From NCBI GenBank assembly GCA_020627925.1, contig JAHDFY010000001.1:65297-129296 (forward strand): 64,000 nucleotides of DNA, in the 5' to 3' direction. Shown here piece by piece: positions 30,445 to 41,943 of the stretch. How positions within the stretch are numbered: the stretch's first letter is position 1; the number at the start of each line of letters is the position of its first letter. The position numbers were made by a program, and so were the translations under genes. A model generated the notes under the pieces. It was not told the origin of the DNA. It ran no database searches and worked only from the letters and a program-made list of their open reading frames with translations. The DNA is from a bacterium (GTDB lineage: Bacteria; Patescibacteriota; Gracilibacteria; Absconditabacterales; Absconditicoccaceae).

Positions 30445-31659
30445 ATGTTCAAGGCAAAAAAAACACTTATCTACATGATCGTTTGTCTATTAGCAATACA
30501 CACAACCCCTTTTTCTATAGCACAAGAACCTGAAGATGACCTACTCAACCTTATTGATGGCTTGCTTGACGAAGAAAACAATAGCGATAGACAAGGTGAT
30601 GGGATACCAGAAGACGAAATACTTCCCGATCTCAATATTGCAAGCGCACAATATATCAAAGAACAACACAATGTGACCGTACAAGTATGTCAATCACAAG
30701 CAAATTATGTCCAAAATACGACCATCACGGTAGAAGCAGAAATCAAATCATATCTACCAGTACTGCAAGATATCACTATTCCAGGAATAGGATGTAGCAA
30801 TGTATATCTGTCACTCAACAAAGATGCTTTACAAGAGGAATGAAGTGTGCTTATCGAGTTACAGGTTGATGGCAATAATCGTGTCAAAGAAACGGATGAG
30901 AGCAACAATGCATATCTTTTACATGCTGATTTCGGAACAACAACACAAGAAGCACCAATCAAAGCAAAACCTGATTTTTACGTAAAAAATGTATGATACG
31001 ATAATTTTTCAGAAAAAGTGGAAGCAACATTTTGTCAAAACAACGAAGAAAGCAGTGATACCTACTTTCCATTAGTTGGCCTACAAATCAACAACGGACA
31101 ACTAGTGTGAAACAAAAAAATAAAACTCTGAGCAAAAGGTTGTTATACCATGAACCGACATAGAAACAATTTATGAATCATCACATCGCAAAAATATTTA
31201 CTCAAAGCAAGCATTGACGATAATAATGAAATAGAAGAAAGCAACGAACAAAATAATCAAAAAACATCAACAGTATTGATAGAAACAGAAAACGACGAGC
31301 AATTTTCACAAGATTTCATTTTGCAATACCCTCTCGTAAAAGAGAACTGTACATATGACAAAATGTATACCATTACTGATTGTAAAAAATTTGGTGATAT
31401 AAGAAAAAAAATAAATGAATTATTGGATAAAATGGACAAGCGTATAGCAAGCCTGACTGGAGAAGATTTGTCAAACGAAATCAATCGCATGGAAAGTGAA
31501 ATGATTATACTAAACAACAATTTCCCTCATGTCCTAAGTGGAGAACAATTACTACGTAAAAATTTTATTTTTTCGTACACCAACTATAGCTTACAAATGT
31601 ATACATACTATATGACTCATTCTGACTCAAAAAATTTTAGAAAAGATATGTTCAAATAA
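30445..31659 (+). CDS. Secreted CARDB-like surface protein
   Basis: 404 residues with a signal peptide ending FSIA|QEPEDD. Two beta domains, about 60-170 and 180-275, each end in the CARDB pattern: VDGNNRVKETDESNN and DDNNEIEESNEQNN. An acidic linker precedes the first. The C-terminal 130 residues are helical (DIRKKINELLDKMDKRIASL). CARDB domains are Ig-like adhesion modules. Its stop overlaps the start of the ECF sigma gene (TAATG), so surface protein and regulator are co-expressed. Confidence 0.8.
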
Positions 31660-32324
31660 TGCTTCACATTCACCAACAAGTGTCACTTGCGCTACTATTT
31701 ACCAGCATCTTTGATCACGTGATCAATGCAAATGAAGATGAAATAGATTCACTTCCTGCAACCATAAGCAAAGAAGAAGTATTTTCTTTAGTAGTGAGTA
31801 ATTATGTTGATAAGCTCTACAGATACATCAACTATAATTTTTGATTACAAAAAGCTATTACCGATGATGTAGTACAGGAAATATTTCTTGCCTTACCAAA
31901 AAAATTACACCATTTTGATACCAACAAAAAACTTGAGCCACGGTTATTCAAAGTCGCATATAACATGACACTCGACTACATCAAAAAAAACAAAAGAAGA
32001 AACGACAAAGAAATCGAAATAGACATCATTGCAACAGAAGATTTTCTCTATCAAGTAAGTAGTCAAGAAGGAGAGCTACCTCAGACCTTAGAAAAAGCTT
32101 ATCATGAGGGTCTTTTGAGATTTGTTCTCCACAAACTAGATCAAAGATCGAGACAAATGATTATCCTCTACTTTTTTGAGAACAAAACTTACCAAGAAAT
32201 TGCAACTATTATTGGAGTGAAACCATCATGAGTAGGAACACTATTGGCAAGAGCAAAAAAACAGTTAAAGTTTCAAATTCAACAAGACGCTCTTTTGCAT
32301 GATGCACTAATCTACGACCTATAA
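31659..32324 (+). CDS. ECF-type RNA polymerase sigma factor
   Basis: 221 residues, one-base overlap with the upstream gene. Region 2: VSNYVDKLYRYINYNFGLQKAITDDVVQEIFLALPKKLHHFD and LFKVAYNMTLDYIKKNKRR; region 4: LEKAYHEGLLRFVLHKLDQRSRQMIILYFFENKTYQEIATIIGVKPSGVGTLLARAKKQLK. Two glycines are UGA. The sigma is followed by a single-pass membrane protein, the usual place of an anti-sigma factor. Targets are unknown; the surrounding surface genes are candidates. Confidence 0.92.
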
Positions 32325-32355
32325 AACAATATTTTGATTTCATAAAACAACATTC

Positions 32356-32688
32356 ATGAAAAAAATAAAGGTATCAAAACTTTTTGAACAAAGTGCTTAT
32401 CATGGAACCAAAGCCGATGACGAACTAATCAAAGCGATTCTAGAACAATCAAAACATCCAAACGGATGAGAACGATCATCACGAATCAAAAAAATAATTA
32501 TTTTCGTTGGAATTGTTTTCCTATGATTTTTGGCATATCTTATTTTCACCATTGCCTTTACACAAAAATTATATACAACGCCTCCTATCAACTCTCCAAC
32601 TACAGGAGAAACAACACCCAATACCGACAATCGAGAAGAAGAAATATTTCAGGATATCGAGGGAATTTTATTACAAAAAGCTGAATAA
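32356..32688 (+). CDS. Single-pass membrane protein, putative anti-sigma partner
   Basis: 110 residues: a cytoplasmic N-terminus of about 45 residues (KVSKLFEQSAYHGTKADDELIKAILEQS), one membrane helix (IIIFVGIVFLGFLAYLIFTIAF, UGA Gly) and an acidic outside tail. It lies 31 bp after the ECF gene. The size, topology and location fit an anti-sigma factor, but no zinc-binding HxxxCxxC motif is present, so this is inference. Confidence 0.65.
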
Positions 32689-32727
32689 ACAGAGTAAAAA
32701 ACCATTTATTTCTTCTCTATTTTTTTG

Positions 32728-33252
32728 ATGAAAAGATGTCTTACCTACATATTCATAGCTAGTATTGTTGTAATTTCATGATGTAAATCGACTACGATGA
32801 CACTACCACAAGAAGTACAAAACAAAGCACAAATAGCAGTCAACACAATACAACAAAAATCTACTGAATACAAACAAACTATCATCACAACAATCAACAA
32901 CGCACAAGTAAGCGCGCTTCCCTACATAGAAAATATCGAACAACAAATCACCCAAAGTATTGCTTCTTTGCAAAAAGGAGAAACCTCTCAAAATGAAATA
33001 GTGCAATGTCTTCAAAAAAAAGGACTAATCTACTATACCGCAGAAACATGCCATTTTGCTCAACAACAAAAAGAAGTACTCAAACAAGAATATCATTCTT
33101 TTGATCGCATTTTTTGTGACAAAAGCAAGGATCTTATTCTATGTCAAAAAGCAGGCGTTCAATGAACACCTGCCCGATGAATACAAAACGGAACTATTCT
33201 TCACGGAGTAAAATCATTAGCAGCGCTTTGAGAAGCTTTTGATTGTGACTAG
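32728..33252 (+). CDS. Thioredoxin-like lipoprotein
   Basis: 174 residues. Signal peptide ending VVISGC, with the lipobox Gly coded by UGA. A helical stretch (about 25-95) is followed by a thioredoxin-like domain: LIYYTAETCHFAQQQKEVL, FDRIFCDKSKDLILCQKAGVQGTPARGIQNGTILHGVKSLAALGEAF. This resembles the small thioredoxin-like domain linked to VKOR, but the active CxxC is reduced to C-H-F-A; other Cys residues remain. Last gene of the ECF operon; its stop abuts the convergent giant gene with no gap. Confidence 0.75.
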
Positions 33253-36200
33253 CTACCTATCATACAACGTATAAGTAAGCACTCCAGAATACACATCAGG
33301 ACGACCAAATGGAGGAATGGTCGTTTTTAATGTAATTTCGCTACCATACACTCCTGTTAAATTAGCATTAGCTCAAGGAGATCTTTGAATATACACCAAA
33401 GGAGTATCAAAGACATGATATCACGTCATACCTGCTGCCAATGTCACATTAGGATTGGCTGCTCACGACAGTAGTACTAATCCGTTCGACTTCACATAAA
33501 TATCTGTATTCAAAATAGAACTCATACTACCACTCAAATGTGTAATTTGCAATGTCGTATAATATCCATCATCCAATCAGGTATCATCTTGCAGTGTAAA
33601 CATACCGGCACACGTGTGCTCTATATCGAATGAAAACCTTTCAATTTCAAATGGGAAGGTCGAACAAATATTGGGAGCTTTGATAGTAATATTAGGCTCG
33701 ACAAAACGTTCAATAGAGAACCACATGACATTTTCTGCCGTATGACTATCACAATAATTGAAACCATCAGCTTCACAATATCTAATATCAGCCCCATTAC
33801 TCAAAACATTACGCGCCCATGGGTACTGAGGATCTTGATTACCATTATCACTATTTTGTGTCACCATGATAATTGGGTCAATGTAATTTGGACTAAAACT
33901 AATTGGTGTCCACGCACTATTTGATATAGAAGAGAAACCATATTGTGCTCATGTAATGCTCATAGAAGCAACATCAATTGCAACATAACCAAATGTTTCC
34001 GAAGGTTGACCACCAGCACAATCATCTCACGCTCATTGGTGAACACAACCAATAAGATTCATCGTATTAGTCGTCACATCATCAGCCCAAGCAATAGCCG
34101 AAATATTTGCTCACTGATTTTGTGTTTGACTAGTGGTAAAGATATATGGAACATTATCAAAAGTCGTATCAAACGAGCGAGCTGTGTCAGATCAATCAGT
34201 AGCTACTGTCGTTGTTCCTATCTCAATCCAATCAAAATATTTTGCTGTTGTCTTATCAAAGACCAAATAATGGAAATCTTCAACACCAAAACCAGTATCA
34301 CATGTGGTCGCACTTGCATCCATGCAATATTTTAGTTCAAATGATCATGTGGTTACATTTCTTACTTGCGGTATTGGGTAGACATTGGCAGCATTCGTCG
34401 TTACAGGAGTCACAATAACAACAGGCACTTCTGTATAATTTTTCTTGAATGCAACAGTTGTCCACGCATCTCATGAAATCCCCAAAGCAATATCTCCATA
34501 AACTAATCTATTAATTGCCAAAGGGTCAAGAATCCAATCAACCGTGACCGGTAATGATCCTGTATATCAGTAAGGATCTTCATACTCAAACACAAACGTT
34601 CAATTCGTAGAAAAAATGCGGACTCCGGTCCCTCCATTGTTGGTTATTATCGTTCACGAACTAGGAATGACCGTTGCAATTACTTGTCATGTAGCCAACT
34701 CTGGTGGAGAGAAAGAAATCTGAAACGATGGCATATCTTGTCTATCAAAAGCGGCCCAAACCAAATCTTCGCTTGAATGTCCATCACAAAAATTTGGACC
34801 ATCTGCTTCACAAAATCTTACTTGAGCAGCATTGATCGTTGCATTCCTTACCCATGCATATTGGGGATCTTGACTTCCATTATCACTATTCTGTGTTACC
34901 ATCAAGACAGGATCAGTAATTCACTCATCGTACAAAATACTCGTCCAAGTACTACTCGCCACAGGCACTAGACCCAAACGAGCATTAATGACATCTATCA
35001 TCGATGGATCTATAGCAACCCAACCAAAATTTTCATTAGGTTGCGAAGCTTGACAAGAATCACCTACTCATGGGTGAACACATCCAATAAGGTCTGCTTT
35101 TACTTTTCTGATTTTTGTTACCCAAGATACAGCAGCTATATTATCTGCTTGATTTTGTGTTTGACTTGTCGTCCAAACATAAGGATCATTTGACAAGTTA
35201 GAGCCATAAGAAAAAGAAGTTGTTCCTCCATCAGTTGTTCATGTCGTGTTACCTACAGCAATCCATGACAACGTTGCCGCCACATCTCTATCAAAAACCA
35301 TAACATCAATATTTTCTGGATTGGCTGTTTCATCACATTGAGGTTGTCCAGCATCAACACAGATTTTTAACTCAAAACCTGTTCTTGTGACATTTCTTAC
35401 TTGCGGAATTGGATAATTATTTCCATTATTATCAGTGGAAGGTGTTGCAATAATAACCGGAATTGAAGCATATTCCTTTTGATACAAGACAGTCGTTCGA
35501 ACAACCGGATCAACATCCTCTACACGGGATGCTCTGACCAATCTATCCAACACAATAGAATCTTGCACTGTTCCCGTATTTCCAAACGAATCTCTAAACA
35601 ACGCATAAACCGTTTTTAGTCCTCCAGGACCTGGCAACGTTCGTTGATAATCGCCACTAAAAGGAATCCACGCACTTGCATCTCTTTCGCCTGTCGTATT
35701 ACCAATTTTCATATCAACAACCCCTGTAATAACTGTTTGTAATTGTACTGTAGAATCATAAGTTACCGGAATATCTCCATTGATATAGAAATCACCATTA
35801 GCACTACCGACAGAGAAAAACGTCAAATGATTAGTAGAAAATTCCACAAAAGCGTCTCACGCAGAAACAATTGTTTTCGCTACACCATGATATTCCCACT
35901 CTAGACCATCTTGAGAAGTAAACACAATAAACTGTTCCTCTGCAATAAATCACTTGATAGGTACACGGATGGTAATATCAACCTGCCCACTTTCATTATA
36001 GAAATAAAGGTTTTCATCATAATTACCAATATGGATAATATTACGAACCTTTTGACCAAATAAACGAGAAGTATCAACAAACTCAGGCGCTTCCAAAATC
36101 CCTGTGTACAAGGTCAAATCTTCTTTCATCAACATCGTATCAGAAGGAATATAGACTTGAAGATCATTTGAAAGATTTGTTCTTTCTTTCCCAGCAACTA

Positions 36201-36951
36201 TGGTCGCTTCTGCAAAAGTACTTTGAAGAATATTCATATCCATATCCCCCGAATACGTAATAGTTGAAATGGTTCCCGTACCATTTACTCATGTTGCCAA
36301 AAAAGCATTTCCCGTACTCAACAATCATCTAGTCATCACTCATGTTTCATTCTGTCAAGAAACAGCGACTCACGACAACAGCAATCACGATCAATCCAAC
36401 AATTGTCACGAAAGCAATAGTCAAGAATTAAGCAATCATCAACTTACTCACGCACCGCTCATTCCTCATGAAAGAGTAACAATAATTCATGAAGAGAGAA
36501 CTCCTGTCTGGTTTCATGTTCCCAGAGATAATCACGTTGCGCTATTTCACGTAAAAAGGTTAAGTCCTGTCAACGACTTTCATGTATTCACCAATCCTGT
36601 GCTATCTGATCCTGTGACATGAGAAGTATTTCATGTAATATTACTTCATGATACACTATTTCATGTTATCACGTTGTTACTACCTGATCAAAGATTATTT
36701 CATGTAGCAGCACTGTGAGTAGATCAAGAAATAGTATTATTATTAGCACCAGTGTTGTGCAAAGTATTACCAACAGGAACAACAGATCACGAAAGCTGTG
36801 ATCAAGTAAGTAAAACACCTGTTGCTTGTGCCCAAACAAAAGAAGAGAGCAAAAAAGCAATCACAAATATTAGGTGAATAGAAAAAACAACAACTAATGC
36901 AGAGAAAAGCTTTACGTGAGAAATAAGTTTATTCAACCAATATGTTGCCAT
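33253..36951 (-). CDS. Giant secreted adhesin with UGA-rich linker, lectin-like repeats and WxL-like C-terminus
   Basis: 1232 residues, confirmed as one frame. A long signal peptide ends FVWAQA. Residues about 45-235 are low-complexity Gly/Ser/Thr/Asn/Leu (SGSNITGNTS, NSGLLLSGQLL), with about 26 UGA glycines. From about 485 a unit of about 345 residues appears twice: VPV-I-TP...YPIPQVRNVT..FELK, GCVH-GxGDxCxxxQPxExFG, MVTQNSDNGxQDPQYxW. It recalls H-type-lectin-like beta-sandwiches (weak). The last 170 residues (GYYTTLQITHLSG...YSGVLTYTLYDR) match the WxL-like proteins at 37133 and 2153. Function inferred: surface attachment. Confidence 0.8.
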
Positions 36952-37066
36952 AATGTTTGCCTTATAATAAAGTTACTCTAAGTATAACCAAATAATTTGT
37001 TTTACTCCAATACATCAAAAAAAAAACAATAAAAGACCACCCAATTTACAAAAAAATTATATAAAT

Positions 37067-37092
37067 AAAAAAAGCATACGCAAACGTATGCT
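37067..37092 (-). terminator. Terminator after the WxL-like gene
   Basis: Stem AGCATACG/CGTATGCT, loop of four, T run on the minus strand, 40 bp past the stop at 37133. Confidence 0.9.
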
Positions 37093-37132
37093 CTCCGGTA
37101 ACCAATAATAGCTCTGATGCTATAGGAGTTTT

Positions 37133-37735
37133 CTAATTTTCAAACAATGTAAATGTAAGTGTTCCTGAATAAACTCACACTGCTTGATATGCTGGCACTA
37201 GCACTCTAAGAGTTGGTAGTACTCCGTATCTTCCTGTCAGACCATTATTTGTTGCAGGGTCTCTTTTGATAAAAGTAATTGCACTATCAATAAGAGTAAA
37301 AGTTGTCGAAACCGATGGTCCAAAAGCAACGTTTGAGTTAGCTGATCCTGCTAATAACAAGATATTTAGGGGATCTACTCTCAATGATACATTTGATGCC
37401 GGAATAGAATTTCCTACACCATCAGTCAAATTTGATGCTTGAATTGTTGTATAATATCCTGAAAAAGCTCATTTCAGATCTTGCACAACAAAATGTTCAC
37501 TAGTAGTTCCACTAAACGTGTATTCAACTGGTGTCGCAACCGTAGAAACGGGAAGAACACCCATATCAATAGATCCGGTAGCCTCAATCGTTAGATCTCC
37601 CCCTGTTAGAGTCAGATACACATCTGTACCTGTTGTTGACTGAGCGTTTGTTGAACCAATTGATAATCCAATCAACGAAGTCACAGTAAGCATTCCAAGG
37701 AATAGTTTTTTCGCAAGGTTTCTCATGTATTTCAA
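37133..37735 (-). CDS. Secreted WxL-like surface protein
   Basis: 200 residues; signal peptide ends STNAQ. A single beta domain: LTIEATGSIDMGVLPV, HFVVQDLKGAFSGYYTTIQASNLTDG, NILLLAGSAN, ITFIKRDPATNNGLTGRYGVLPTLRVLVPAY, and C-terminal VYSGTLTFTLFEN. It is collinear with the domain at the end of the giant gene downstream and with the protein at 2153-2803. The terminal YxGxLTxTL resembles the distal WxL motif with Phe for Trp. Two UGA glycines (KGAFS, VGVYS). Confidence 0.8.
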
Positions 37736-38021
37736 AACAAGAATAAATCAGTTACTCATTCACATACAAGAATAGTTTCATGGTAGACAAACATACAGTA
37801 TACAGTACAACTTCTTATCATCAAAGACACAGAATATGTTCTGTTATTATTTGTCGTATCCAAATCTGTCTACGAACATCCCACCTCATCCAACCTCATA
37901 CAGTCTTTGAAAACCAATTGTACATCGTTGGCAAGTGATTAATGTTGTACTCTATGGTATACCATCCACCACGATGATTCTACTACCAGAAATATAATCT
38001 TTTTTGAATGAGCTAATTACA

Positions 38022-39410
38022 TTATATCACATAATCTTTTTTTGTCAATTTTTTGAGATCTTTTTTCTTTGGATCCTTCAAAATAATGTTACGCGCTAAA
38101 CTTCTATTGTAATCCCAGTACCAAAAAACATAGAATTCCAATAATTTTTTATTTCTCCAATCATTAGTATAATAGTCATCATAAATACTATCTAACCACA
38201 ATTCTATATCACCTCCCTTATACTCTTTTTCACAATTATGCAGCAAAGGGTCACAAGCAAAGAGGTCTTCACTCCAGACTGCATCATCAATCGTTGCAAC
38301 AGGTATTTTTTTAATTGTTATTTCATTATTAATTTCTGTAATCACCAGTGCAGTTTCTTCGTCATTTACTACCACCGGTCTATCAAGCGACTCTGTCAGG
38401 GGAATAGGAGAATAGACTGACTCATTATCAGGTAGTGGGGATCAGAATTTTTCATCAATAACCACTCATTCATCATCGCCAGATCCTACAGCAACTACTC
38501 AGGAAATAGTTCACTGTGTGGGGTCATCTCCAATAGCATCACACAGTCAGTCATAATAACTTGGAGACTTATCAACAGCACAGTCATCTTTAACAAGTAC
38601 CTTAGTAATAGTTCCTCATGGTGATCCATTTGATCCGTTATTACTTCCATACACAAAGTGTCCTATTGACGAAACAGACGCATTACCAACATTATCAACA
38701 GCAACAACGTACCAGAAAAGAGGTCATGATGGAAAAAAAGATCAAGACAATGCAAAAGAAGTTCAGGTAGTCTGATACACCAAAAATGGTGACGAAAATG
38801 TCGGACTAGTAGACAATACTATCTGATATCATGATAAACCAGCTCCAGTGTCCGACGAGGCTGCCCAATCAAAAGACACAGGTCACGTTGAAACAGTAAT
38901 CCCATCAGCAGGACCAATTCTTGATACAACTGGTGGCGCTGTTTGGTCAACAAACACACCAAAAGAAGGTAGTTGAAGAGGTTCTGTTCCTTTAATAAAC
39001 ATAGGATCAATAATTTTTAATCATTCGCCAGGGGTTGCATCTACTGTTGTATAAATATCAATACCAAAGTAGCCTGAAAGAGGATGTACAGAAGAAATTG
39101 TTTGTCACGAAAGCACATCTCAAGAAAATTCAGCAGTAGCGTTTGAAGAAGCATTGACAATAATCGGAATAGTAGCGCTCGAAGAAAAAAGTAAATCAAA
39201 AGAATTTTTATACAATAATCAAGTATTGGGAACAACATACCCTGTATATGTGTTCATTATTCTCAGCACCAAATCGGTATTTTTTTGTGCTCAAACAAAA
39301 GAAGAAAAAAAGAAAAATGAGAAAAAACAAAAACCAGCAAAAGCACAAAAAGAAAGCTTTCGATCAAAATTATGCAATGTTTTCTTGGAATTTTTGTAGT
39401 AAAAAATCAT
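38022..39410 (-). CDS. Secreted Ig/FN3-like protein, unknown
   Basis: 462 residues with about 16 UGA glycines. Signal peptide ending SFVGAQ. Residues about 45-135 form one beta domain; about 140-240 (APPVVSRIGPADG, PVSFDWAASSDTGAGLSGYQIVLSTS, FWYVVAVDNVGNAS) look like an Ig/FN3-type fold. A Gly/Ser/Asp-rich linker follows and the C-terminal 115 residues are mixed charge, ending in a Lys-rich tail (KDPKKKDLKKLTKKDYVI). No membrane anchor visible. Faces the solute-binding protein gene divergently. Confidence 0.75.
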
Positions 39411-39586
39411 AAGAATAATGACGATAAACTAGCTATAGTATAAGCGAACAAGAGGAATTTGTCAAAAATTGACGAATAATACAAAGAGATTGTTTTTAAT
39501 AAATAATACAATAATATAAAAAGTTAATAGAAAGAAGAGTAAAGCAAACACCAATTAAGAATATTTTGATACGATAAACAACAAAC

Positions 39587-40723
39587 ATGACGACCAAGAA
39601 TCTATTTTTGACCACAATAGCAGTCATTATATGTTTTTGTATTGTATGATATATTGAAACACAGCCTCGTGATACATACCCAACAAAAATTGGAATCATT
39701 GCTCCATTTGAGTGACAATTAAAAGTATTTGGTCAATCGCTCATGAACATCTACACCATACAGGTGGAAAAACACAACACAGCAAACCCCGACAATCAAG
39801 TAACGCTCATTCCAGCAAATGCAGACTGTAGCACCAAAGGATGAATAAGAGCAGCAACCGAATTGATCAGCAAACACCATGTGCAATTAGCCATGTGAGG
39901 ATCTTGTTCAGCGGAAGCACTTTGAGCAATGAGAGTGGCACAAAAAAACGACATGTTTTTGATGGCACCTACTGCATCATCAGCAGATCTTATCTACCTC
40001 AATGACACCATGTTTAGAATAATGGACAATGGTCTTGCTGCAAAAAAATTAGTGGAATACCTTCATAAGCACAACATCAGAAATATAGCCGTTGTTGTAG
40101 AAAATACCCCAGCAGCTATACCATTTGGTTATAATGTTACCCAAAACTTTACAGGAAATATAACCGTCAATCTTATTATTAGCCAGCAAGAAGGACAAAT
40201 AGAAAATACACTTGCTATTTTGGATCAAGTTGACATAGAAGCGCTCATCGTGTTCACACAAGGGCCTTTTCTCACCGTTGAGCTATTCAACAAAATGATG
40301 CAACAATGAACATATGAAAATTATAGAAAAAAAATATACAGCGCCTTCAATCTTTCTACAAAAAAATTCAATCAATTATTCACAGGAAACAAAAACTGAA
40401 TAAAAGAAGTTGGCTTACCTTCTGCTCATTACTTCGGTGCAGATGCTATGGATTTTATACAAGAATATAAACAATATTCTGCTCTGAAATTATCTGAGTG
40501 ACTAGCACTCAATGCCAAAATAGGAATAGATTTGTTGCTTAAAGCAATAGAAAAAGGCCATAAAACACCAGCAACAATAAAAACATTTCTCAAGCAATTC
40601 AACCAACAAAACCCCATACAAACAAGCATAGGCCCTATTCATTTTGATTTTAATGGTAATGCACAAAATATCATCTATAGTATCAATCAATTAAGTGGCG
40701 ATCACATCATATTGCTTGAATAA
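39587..40723 (+). CDS. Periplasmic-binding-protein-type-1 lipid-facing solute receptor, LivJ-like
   Basis: 378 residues. One N-terminal membrane helix (LFLTTIAVIICFCIVGYI) acts as an uncleaved anchor or signal. Then TKIGIIAPFEGQLKVFGQSLMNIY, DCSTKGGIRAATELISKHHVQLAMGGSCSAEALGAMRVAQKNDMFLMAPTASS: the first lobe of branched-chain amino-acid-binding (Leu/Ile/Val) type receptors, with UGA glycines at the conserved turns. No ABC permease or ATPase is adjacent, so it may be a sensor or an orphan receptor. Ligand unknown. Confidence 0.85.
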
Positions 40724-40744
40724 AAAAAACCGCCACAAAGGCGG
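40722..40744 (-). terminator. Terminator for the gene starting at 41812
   Basis: Stem CCGCC/GGCGG; on the minus strand it ends in eight T and lies 10 bp past the stop at 40754. It overlaps the end of the plus-strand receptor gene. Confidence 0.85.
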
Positions 40745-40753
40745 TATAAAAAA

Positions 40754-41812
40754 CTATTTCTTTCTTTTACCCGTTGAAGATTTAGATTTTTTCGATGAAT
40801 TACTTACTTTTCTTCGGTACTCGTGATTTGCCTTATATTTTCTCACTGCATAGACGACAAAGAGAACAAAAGCCATAACCATACCTATCATTTCCCAAGG
40901 AATAACAAGATACCTTGTGGTAAATACGTGGTGCTTTTCTTGCTTCATTTCTTCGGTAATATGATCAGAATTATAATCAAATACAGGGGTGTAATCAACA
41001 TGATATACTTCGGTAATAAGTCCTTTTTCCCAGAATTCTAAAGGAACCGGTGTAATCACTCTTGCAGTATCTCAAGGAAAAATTTTTCTTACGCCAAGAT
41101 TTTCCTCCCTTTTTTCACCAAACCAAGTATACGTTGTTTTGTAGAGAGTTGCTTCTTGAGAAATATTTCCACTATTGGCAAGCAAAACAATACTTGCCAA
41201 ACCTTCATTTGCTACATTAGTAGCAACATATGAATGCGCATGACTTGCAATGTCTTTTCCAAATTCTTTTTCTGGTGTAGAGAAATGTAGATCCAATTTA
41301 ATTTCTCCCTTTACATAAAAGTCAACAAAACTTCCTTTACGTAGTTCAATAGAAAACATTCCAGCTCCTTCAATATTATCAGGATTAACAATTTGCGTCA
41401 CAACACATCCATAACTCATTCCGGCAAAACCATCAGGATATTTCAGTGTAAATCTTTTTTCTACCGATCATTTTCCTGGTATAATAACTACCGGGTGATC
41501 AATAGTAACAAATTGTCAAAAGTTTTGCTTTTCATGTCAAAGCTTACATGCCTTATATTGACTTTCATCGTTAGTTACCGTACCATCTACAAAATCAATC
41601 GCTACATGTGCATTGTCCTGATGATCATTAAAAATCTTGAGACAAACTTCTTTTTCCTCTTCTGATTCGATTTCATAACTAACAGATTTAAACAACGATC
41701 CATCTTCTTCACAAAACCTCACCGTAATATTTCCAATATCACCCGCAGCATGCACTATGGTTGCAACACTCAAAAAAAGCGAGAAAAGAAATAAGGAGAA
41801 TAATTTTTTCAT
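40754..41812 (-). CDS. Membrane-anchored secreted beta-domain protein, WxLIP-like
   Basis: 352 residues. Signal peptide ends IVHA|AGD. Ectodomain contains ITVRFCEEDG, VAIDFVDGTVTNDESQYKACK, FGQFVTIDHP, GMSYGCVVTQIV, ENLGVRKIFPGD and VFDYNSDHITEEM; then a membrane helix (IPWEMIGMVMAFVLFVVYAV) and a Lys/Ser/Arg-rich tail (KSKSSTGKRKK). It aligns along its length with the gene at 1-1177; UGA and GGN glycines swap between the two at matching positions (FGQ, LGVRK, PGD). The same topology as DUF916/DUF3324 WxL-interacting proteins; assignment is inferred. Confidence 0.85.
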
Positions 41813-41943
41813 TGTACTGGGAACAATAAAGAGTAAATTACGTAATATAGCAGTTATACGAATCACTTCGCCCATACACAAAAAAAGCAAACAACTACTC
41901 TTGATAGAACCCCATTTCAGATTAATTCACATATAATCATACT

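Noticed and set aside
36264-36840. Dense TCATG repeats as a regulatory or binding-site array
   Set aside because: They are the antisense reading of TCA/ACA + TGA (Ser/Thr-Gly) codons in the adhesin linker.
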